DNA of 64,000 bases, from assembly GCA_030847615.1 (NCBI GenBank), contig JAUMIR010000005.1, positions 80,448,492 to 80,512,491 of the forward strand, given 5' to 3'. This document shows positions 56,906-64,000 of the stretch, one piece after another (positions within the stretch are counted from its first letter, which is position 1; each line of letters begins with the position of its first letter). Origin of the DNA: Gambelia wislizenii. Its lineage: Eukaryota; Chordata; Lepidosauria; Squamata; Crotaphytidae. The position numbers were made by a program, and so were the translations under genes. The notes beneath the pieces are model-generated. The model did not search any database. It saw only the letters and a list, made by a program, of their open reading frames with translations, and had not been told where the DNA came from.

Positions 56906-57426
56906 GTGTGGAAGAGCCTGAAGTCTCATTCTGTTGTGCCAGTAATCTTTTCTTTCCATTTTATGGTATATTAATTGGGAAGTGCTAGAAGACAATAAAA
57001 TTTCAATTCCTTTAGCCCTTTCTTGGCTTTGGAGTCAGGAACATCAAAGCTTATGAAATGTTAGGTACAGCTGAATAGAGTAGCACTATACAACTTCCCA
57101 TTCAGTGGGGCCAGGTTAGATGCTAAACACTACCAACCCATAAAGAGGGTAAGGGAAAAGATAGCTACAGACCCCTTGTTCCCAGGAGTGTTTCTCTCCT
57201 GACAGTATCACAGTAGAAAAAGCTCATATATGAATGTGTATGTGTGCATGCCATCAGCAATACGGAGTATTTGACAACTGAGGGCCCTGGACTGTTTTCT
57301 ACAATTACATCATTAATAATCAAGTCTGAGGCTTGTGATTAATGCTACTCCTGTTAGAGCTTGATTTTCCAGAATGTTGTCAGTCACAACCTGGAAATAA
57401 AGTGAATAATTTACTAGATTAAAATA

Positions 57427-57825
57427 CAGTAGCACCCCGTATCTGCTGATTCGCCATCAGCTGATTCAGTTATCTGTGGTTGGCGACAACGGAGGGGAAG
57501 GGGGGAGAGAGGAGATCTTGCCTCCCCCCTCCCTTCCACTAGGAGGCCTCTGGTGATGGCAGGGGCAATGGGTGAAGGGGAAAGGGAGGGTGAAGGAGAG
57601 ATCTTACCTCCTCTTGTCCGGTGACAGTGGGGGCAATAGTGGGGCAAAGGGGGAAGGGAAAGGGAGGTGAGATCTCTCCTCCCCCTCCGTTCCACCAGGA
57701 GGGCTCCAGTGGCAGCAGTGGAGTGGTGGTTGTGGATGGGGCCCAGCATTCACTGTTATTTGCAGATTTCAGTATCCACGGGAGGGGGCCTGAACCAATC
57801 CCCCATGGATATGGGAGTGCTACTA
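57427..57825. mobile_element. pogo/Tigger-type MITE
   Basis: It starts CAGTAGCACCCCGTATCTG and ends in CATGGATATGGGAGTGC then TACTA, flanked by TA. The core is a G-rich purine stretch (GGGGGAAGGGAAAGGGAGG and inverse pyrimidine text), so minus- and plus-strand frames stay open without being genes. Confidence 0.85.
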
Positions 57826-59441
57826 TATAGCCAAATCAACCAATGGCATTTACCTCCAAACAAAAAATAAAAATAAAAAGTGAATTAATTTGTCATCCTG
57901 TAAAGGCTTTGGTCATGGAACAGGACTCCAAAGGCCAAATATATTCAAAACAAGCTGCTGTTTATACATAACCAATCCTACATGGCTAACATTCAAAGAT
58001 ATCACTCAATAAAAGAACCTCATGTTTGCCCTAGTGGTTTTAGTTTCACAGTACAGGCATATGAGTAAGAGAAGAATTCACTGCACTCTGTCAATAAACA
58101 CATGCTGGCACAGTCCACCAGTAAACATGTTCTGCACAACATAAATGTACTCTTGAACAAATCCCATGCACTGTGCTAGCATTTAGATGGGAGACGTGCC
58201 AGTACCCACTGTTTATATTATGTGCTTTTATCCTGTGGGTGGTGTGTGAAGAGAAATGTATCATCGACAAAGACACACATTCTCTTGTCCCTGATGACCT
58301 CATTACATTAATAGCAAAATTCATTTTCTCCAGGGTGACTGACTGCAGACACAGCTCAGTTACTCACTATGTCTCATTATAACTAAGACCAATAGCAAAT
58401 TAACTACTGCTTTGGGGTAATTATAAATTGGCTTGTTACCTCACTGGCTTTCCCCCCACCCCCCCAATGATAAGAACATTTGGAACATATATATAATCTC
58501 TGAAGTGGTTATGCTGCAGGAGTGGAATGAAGAAATGCAATGTGTCTCCATATGTTAAACTTTGGGACAGAAATGTGAATGGAAACTGGTAACCTAGTCT
58601 GGGGCAGACAGCTCAGTGCACTGCTGAAGCAGAATTACCTGAGAGGATCTATATTAAAAGGTATGTCTGGCAAGAAACAGAGCACGAAACCATTACCTTT
58701 TGGACTACAAATCCCCAGCTGCCATGACCAGAAGCCATGCTAGCTGGAGAATTCTGGTGCTGTCATCCAAAACTTGATTTTGCCAATCTTTGTTGAGTAG
58801 AATCAAGAAGTTCCTGTGAGGTTTTCACCAATTTCAAGAAGTTAAATAATGGTCCCCAAGCATTTTAGGGTAATATTGTTGTAACAGTGCTGATGGACAG
58901 TGAAATTGTAACACAGACACATATACCCTTGCACTGGGGATATGAACAATGATTCAGCTTAACTTTTATGTAGGAATCATGCACGCCATTTAACTTTTAA
59001 AAGACTAACAAGAAAAATGCACATGCCCTAAAGCACTGATCTTTCTAAGCCTTGATCAATCACTTACTTATAAATAGAAAGCTTTTGACAAACTACTAGT
59101 TACAGAATCTGATACGTGGCATCCAACATGACTTTCCTTAACAAATATTCCAGAAAATTCTGGGATAGTGGCATACATTCTATGTATAACAACAACTTCT
59201 ACTATATGTCAAGAATCTCAGCCTTCAGTTTATCAGAATTCCTAGTCACTGAGATCAGTATTACTGTCTCTTTAATTTAAAAGAAAGGGGTTTTTTTTTT
59301 GAAATGCAGTTTTACCAGACACAAAAATAGATGAGTGTACACAGCAGCAGTGATTCTTTGAGATCACCTTCAACTGACTGGTCTAAAACTATTGGCTGCC
59401 TACAGTGCAGAATTTTAGAGTGAAAGATTCAATAGATTTTG
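57826..59441. other. unique stretch, possible conserved non-coding sequence
   Basis: No gene is supported. About 58170-58450 has repeat-free text with compact motifs (CATTACATTAATAGCAAAATT, AGCAAATTAACTAC, GGTAATTATAAATTGG). About 58699-58778 (GGACTACAAATCCCCAGC, AGCCATGCTAGCTGG) is a short reptile MITE fragment. Confidence 0.35.
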
Positions 59442-60024
59442 GAGATTATCGGACAAGAACACAAAAAGCATTCTTGTCCCACAATCTCCACCCCCATCCC
59501 TGTCCCACCACAATCACCCTCCCCGCTACACTTACCTCTTCTCCCATCGACAGGTCAGCCCAGGAATGAACGGAGCTCTAACAGAGCTCTCTTCACTTCC
59601 TGGAGTGAAATCCCACAGATTCTCATGAGAAGATGCGAGTGCAGGAAATTCAAAAATCAAAATAACACAAAAAAATGATAGCAAGCATAAAAACACACTT
59701 TAAAATTAACAAGTACCCTGGGGAGGCTCATAAAAAGAGAGTAGCTTACCTGGATGGCCCGATCTCACCTGGAAGTGTTCTGGCAAGGACTTCCCATCAA
59801 CGCTGGGATGCTGCCAGCAAAACAGGGCACTTTGTCACACATATGGAAATCTGTGACAGAAACAGAATGGGGGATCGATCTATTGACGGCTTCTCCCGTC
59901 AATACAAAACAGCGCCCATAGAACAGGAGCAGAACGAGTGCATAATGGCACTGTGTGGTAAGGGAGCCCTTTTGCAATCTTCTAGCATTGTTGCAATGCC
60001 ACTTTTTATACTTCTGATAATCTC
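59442..60024. mobile_element. non-autonomous DNA transposon, 5-bp TSD family, copy D
   Basis: The ends are GAGATTATCGGACAAG... and ...CTTCTGATAATCTC. Flanks TTTTG and CTTTA share three of five bases. The body is close to copy C (GAATGAACGGAGCTCTAACA, TCCCACAGATTCTCATGAGA, CTTACCTGGATGGCCCGATC, TATTGACGGCTTCTCCCGTC). 583 bp; the 141-codon frame running out of it is not a gene. Confidence 0.88.
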
Positions 60025-61509
60025 CTTTATTGAAAACTGGGACAATGCAGTGGGAAGAGGATTTATCCCTGATGATATGTGTTGCTACATGAATCACTAG
60101 CATGCATCAAAATCCACACCTGTCAGTGATCTTACTGTGGGGAATTTTTAAAGTAGCTCAAATTGGCAAGCGAGAGGTCACATAAGTGGGCAGGATCTTT
60201 TAACCCTGTGTATACCAGTACTCATGGGGGAGAGCCAGAAGAGACAAAAAAATAATCTTTGAAAACTTTATTGGAAATGAACTGACACTGCATTCACAAC
60301 CACACATCCACTCAGCACACTCACAAGACCTATCAAGGAAAATCAGGAAGGATCTAAGAGATGGGTTAGAATTATGCTGTTTGAGGCAATACTGTACCAG
60401 TCCTGAAAAGAGGAACTCCTCACAAGCAAGCATTGTGAAAGGAAGTTACTCTTGAGTAGATAAGTGGCAGCTGTTTGAAGTGACAGATGAAGGGGAAGTT
60501 TAGAATTGGAAGTAGGAGAGATGAGAGATAGATTTGAATGGAGAGGAAAAGGGAGAAGGAAAATGGAGGAATGGACTGGCGTAGAGACAGGAGGAAACTG
60601 AGGTCCAGATGCACTGAGTCGAGATTTTGGGGCATATTTATATGTAAAATCTCCTTTGAGGGTGCAATCTAACAAAGAAATTAAGATGTTTATTGGAAGA
60701 TTCCCAGCCCTAAAACAAAAGAGTTCTGGATGAGCTAGCACTGTAGGAAAAGGGCAATTTTTGACTGATGGATGACAGGCAGCTCTCTCTTTGGAATGCA
60801 GATAGTGATCCGGAAACTATACCTCACTAAACAATGAGATTTCCAGCCTGTGTTTGAACTGGTAAGGAGGATGCATCCTCCTCGCAACTTCTCAGGCAAA
60901 CATGGCATTATTTTAGCAAACTTCAAAGGGGTTCCACTTTACCTTCGCCCAAGATGTGAAATGCTCTGCGGAACTAAGAAATGCCCTGTCCCATTGGCTC
61001 ATATGTGTGCCACTCACATGCTTCAGTCCTGCCTCCTCAATGACCTCAGCCCTAGCTTAGTCTTCCATCAGCCTCGTGGAGGGCCCAATTACTTATTGAT
61101 ATCAAAATGTGTATCACAAAAATGGATAAAAATGTTCCCAGGCTACTATTGGCCCTAACAATTAAGCTGACTTTATCTTCCATTTGGCATCTTTCCTTCC
61201 ATGGCAAATAGCAGGTTTTTGGGAGAGGAGCATTTGTGAGGGGACTGTAACATCCAACAAATTTCACGCAGCACTGCTTCTTCTGCATCTCATTCAGAGC
61301 TCAGGAACAAATATTTTTATGGACTACCACTCACAGAAACCCCATCCAGCATGACCACTGGGAATTATAGTTCAAAAAAATGTTTCCAAAGTATGACTTT
61401 CATCCAGCACAGACAATGGACAGTACTCTAGATCAGCTACTTAGCTATGTAACTACTTTAGCTATGTAGCCAAGTAGTGGTTCCAGGCTAGCTCCCTTAA
61501 TCCTGACTT
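60025..61509. other. unassigned stretch
   Basis: No gene is supported. About 60470-60600 is purine-rich on the plus strand. About 61318-61385 (TGGACTACCACTCACAGAAA, GGGAATTATAGTTC) is another copy of the short MITE at 58699. Confidence 0.3.
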
Positions 61510-61750
61510 ATCAGACAGCAGCCTCTGAAAATGATGGGGATCTGTTCTCCTATTGGTTGAGATGCAGCAGACTGACATGCCAACCCTACCCCTCTTTCCA
61601 GCAATTTCTGTTGCAACAGTCAGAAGTGGGATCCTTTTGGCAATTCCTCCAAGCAATGGGGATTGCTGGTGGGAGTTGATGAGAATGTCAGTCTGCTGTG
61701 CCCCATTTGATAGGACAATAGATCCCCTCTGCTTGCAGTGGCTGTAGTCC
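61510..61750. repeat. imperfect foldback repeat
   Basis: The left arm (GGGGATCTGTTCTCCTATTG, GCAGCAGACTGACAT) and right arm (TGTCAGTCTGCTGTGCCCC, CCTATCAAATG on the complement, GATCCCC) are inverted, about 80 bp each. No target duplication is clear. Confidence 0.75.
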
Positions 61751-62799
61751 AGTAAGGCAGTATTGGGGGGGGGGCTTTTATTATCCCTAGATATTCCCTA
61801 CATTGTTGAATATGTAGGGATTATGAACACGAATCAGTTATGAATGTGTAAAATTCAGTTACACATAGGTAACTGTGATCACGAATTCCAGCCAACATTT
61901 TCTTTCACCAAAGAGTTTTGTCCTGATATCCAACCTGCAGACTACACATTTGTTGTTATAATACAATTATATCTCATTCATTTCCCATCTTTTCTCCAAT
62001 AAGGCACTGACAGTTGGGTTGAAGGCTCTTTCACATCCATTCATTGACCAGACTCAGACATGTTTTCTAGCCTGACCCATACACTGAAGACATGTTCTCA
62101 TTATAAGTTGCCTGTGGTATAGTACACAGTGTTGCATTTGACTGCCCGCATGTTTCTTCTCTTGCATACTAATAGGCTTTTGAACATAAGAAATCAACAT
62201 AAAACCCCTTTATTGATTCTGGGATGAGTTCATTATACTTTTGCCCTATTAACAATCCCACAGGAGACAATTAGTGCTGTTATAGCACTGCATGACAGGC
62301 TAATAAAGCTTACTCAAGACCTAAGATGCTGTAAATGGTGCTTTTAATTTTCCTCAGATATTTAGTAGTTTGTGCCCATTCTTCTCTTTCTTTTCTTAAA
62401 TTTCAGAGGATGCCATGTTGTGGGTCTGGTTATATAGAGGATTCAAATTTGCAGAAGCAGCAGACATATGAAACACTAGATCACTAACAACCATACACAG
62501 TTATTAGTATGGACAATTTAAAAGGTCATCGTAGCTGCTGCTAAAGTTTGATTTTAAAATGAATTATAAATTCCTCCCTTAGTATACTTAGCCTTTCTTC
62601 AGAAGGACAGTAGTGATTTGAAATCATTATTATCTCATGATTGCAAAGATGTTCCTTTCTCTGGTACTCTACTGTGCAGAAAATATGCATTTGTCATCAG
62701 CCAAAGATTTGTCTTTTACAAAATTCCTCAATATCCTTTGCAGTAAGTTGGAATCTGTAGATCTGTGTATAGTTGTGAGGCACATAGCAGTGGCATTAC
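61751..62799. other. unique stretch
   Basis: No gene. A small hairpin CCCTACAT...ATGTAGGG lies at about 61796-61819. About 62190-62350 is repeat-free with compact motifs. Confidence 0.3.
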
Positions 62800-62965
62800 A
62801 CCAGTGGCTGGCAACTATTTTAACTTTTTTTTTTTAATAGAATATATGTGTTGTTTTTAACTTTTGTATAATATGCTTTTAGTAGTACTTTGCTTTAATT
62901 TGTTGTAAGATGCTTTGGGTTCCAAGCAAATAGAAAGGCAGATTCTAAATAAATTAAACAAATAA
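62800..62965 (+). mobile_element. L2-type LINE 3' end
   Basis: TTGTTGTAAGATGCTTTGGG, then TTCCAAGCAAATAGAAAGGC and AGATTCTAAATAAATTAAAC with an (AAAT)n tail is a common L2-type 3' terminus. 5' extent uncertain. Confidence 0.6.
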
Positions 62966-63000
62966 ATAAATAAATAGCAACTAGATTTGACATAGGGTAC

Positions 63001-63215
63001 AGCCACACTACACAAATAATCAAGATTGAAACTGAGTTATTTGCCATGGCTCCTTCCTATGGAATCCCAGGATTTGTAGTTTGCTGAGACACCAGCACTC
63101 TTTCTCAGGGAAGGCTAAAAACCTTGTAAAACTACAAATCTAGCATTCCATAGTTAGAAGCCATGGCAAATAATCCATTTTCAAACTGGATTATTTGCAT
63201 AGAGTGGATAAGGAC
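63001..63215. mobile_element. foldback MITE (GCCATGGCA family)
   Basis: Arms: left GAGTTATTTGCCATGGCTCC, TATGGAATCCCAGGATTTG, TAGTTT; right AAACTACAAATCTAGCATTC, CATAGTTAGAAGCCATGGCA, AATAATCC. The centre GAGACACCAGCACTCTTTCT is characteristic of an abundant reptile foldback MITE. No ORF. Confidence 0.8.
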
Positions 63216-64000
63216 TAAGAGGCACGTTAAGAAAAGCAGCGAGGTAAGACCAAGAACAAAACTTGAAAAAGTTACATTTTGGGGAAATAATTGTCAATGC
63301 TGGCTGGGTGTTGCAATACAAAAATGGAACTTTTCCAGATTCTACTCAAGTGTTACTCCTGTTCTTCCATACTTGGGCCATTGTGAGAGCTCATGAGAAT
63401 GGAAACATGTATTGTGCTGTCCCTGGACATGGTGCTTGAAATAAAATTCCCATGTCCAATTATTCACCCTACTCCACCTCCACTCAATGTAATACCAGGA
63501 GACTGAAGATCATGACAAGGACTGTTTCTGCTGGTTGTCAGTTTTGCCATCATCCAGCCTACCTGAGTCCATCTGGTGTCCCATCTGCACTTCTCTCTAG
63601 AAGGAAGAAACCTGGATTGTGTCAACTGCCAAGTATCCAGTAACTCTGCACATTATCAGAAGAGATGCTTCTGTGGGTTGACATCTTTACCACCGGGCAG
63701 TCCCCAAGACAATTGGCAGCTCCATCTGGTCCCTTCCTCTGGGAAATAGCCTGGGACCTGGACTATGTCATCATCTACAAGGGACCAGAAGACGTTGCCA
63801 TAAACACCACAGATCCCTTATGGTGGTTTTTAATTATAAGCTGTTGTCAAGGCTAACTTTGGCTGAAAAGTAGAGTATAATACATGCAAGCAATATAGAT
63901 TTTTTTTAACTCTAGGAAAGGCAGCCAAATATGTTTGAAGTCTCCACCCCATTCTGTTGCAGTAACAGCACCCAGCTCAAATGATGCTACACTAACTATA
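63216..64000. other. unassigned right edge
   Basis: No gene or recognised repeat is supported. Two 63-codon frames (63452-63643, 63665-63856) have no family motifs. Confidence 0.3.

Noticed and set aside
59675..60100. 141-codon plus-strand frame
   Set aside because: It lies mostly in transposon copy D and runs past its end; no homology seen with copies A-C at protein level.

Overview
The window is nuclear DNA of a vertebrate, most likely a squamate reptile (lizard or snake). The basis is the mixture of repeats: tRNA-headed SINEs with a Sauria-SINE-like body and TATAAATAAA tail, tRNA-headed SINEs ending in (ACA)n, a 5S-rRNA-headed SINE, BovB/RTE, CR1, L2 and L1 LINEs with intact-looking reverse-transcriptase motifs, pogo/Tigger-type MITEs and a DIRS-type tyrosine-recombinase retrotransposon. 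I found no host protein-coding exon, tRNA, rRNA gene or CRISPR array that I could support. The long open frames all belong to transposons or are chance.

Layout. 1-1.7 kb: unassigned. 1.7-4.65 kb: a 5'-truncated L1 carrying two nested insertions, a 328-bp foldback element and a Sauria-type SINE. 5-14.4 kb: mostly unique sequence with scattered SINEs, microsatellites, a nearly perfect inverted duplication (7.7 kb) and a pyrimidine minisatellite (12.6 kb). 14.5-20.25 kb: a GC-rich, near full-length but inactivated DIRS-like element on the minus strand (gag, reverse transcriptase-RNase H, tyrosine recombinase). 20.3-25 kb: mostly unique. 25-31 kb: a Sauria SINE, a BovB copy split by a DNA transposon, a 5S SINE and a second copy of the same transposon. 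33-38 kb: a LINE cluster (CR1, BovB) with pogo-type MITEs and other inverted-repeat elements. 38-48 kb: mostly unique. 48.1-50.2 kb: a second truncated L1 with a clear 16-bp target duplication, abutting a third copy of the DNA transposon. 50.7-53.2 kb: a pogo MITE and a complex inverted-repeat region. 56.3-57.8 kb: nested MITEs and CR1. 59.4-60.0 kb: a fourth copy of the DNA transposon. The rest is unique or degenerate.

The most interesting coherent signal is a group of eight non-autonomous DNA elements with related terminal inverted repeats (approximately GASWTTWTCRGAC) and 5-bp target duplications, best seen as CCTAG or CATAG. Three sit inside recognisable LINEs, so the empty site can be read directly. 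I cannot assign the superfamily. Second is the DIRS element, with its leader full of stem-loops, clustered CCAAT boxes, and a CACGTG-rich array near its 3' end. Nothing here looks like a novel multi-gene system.
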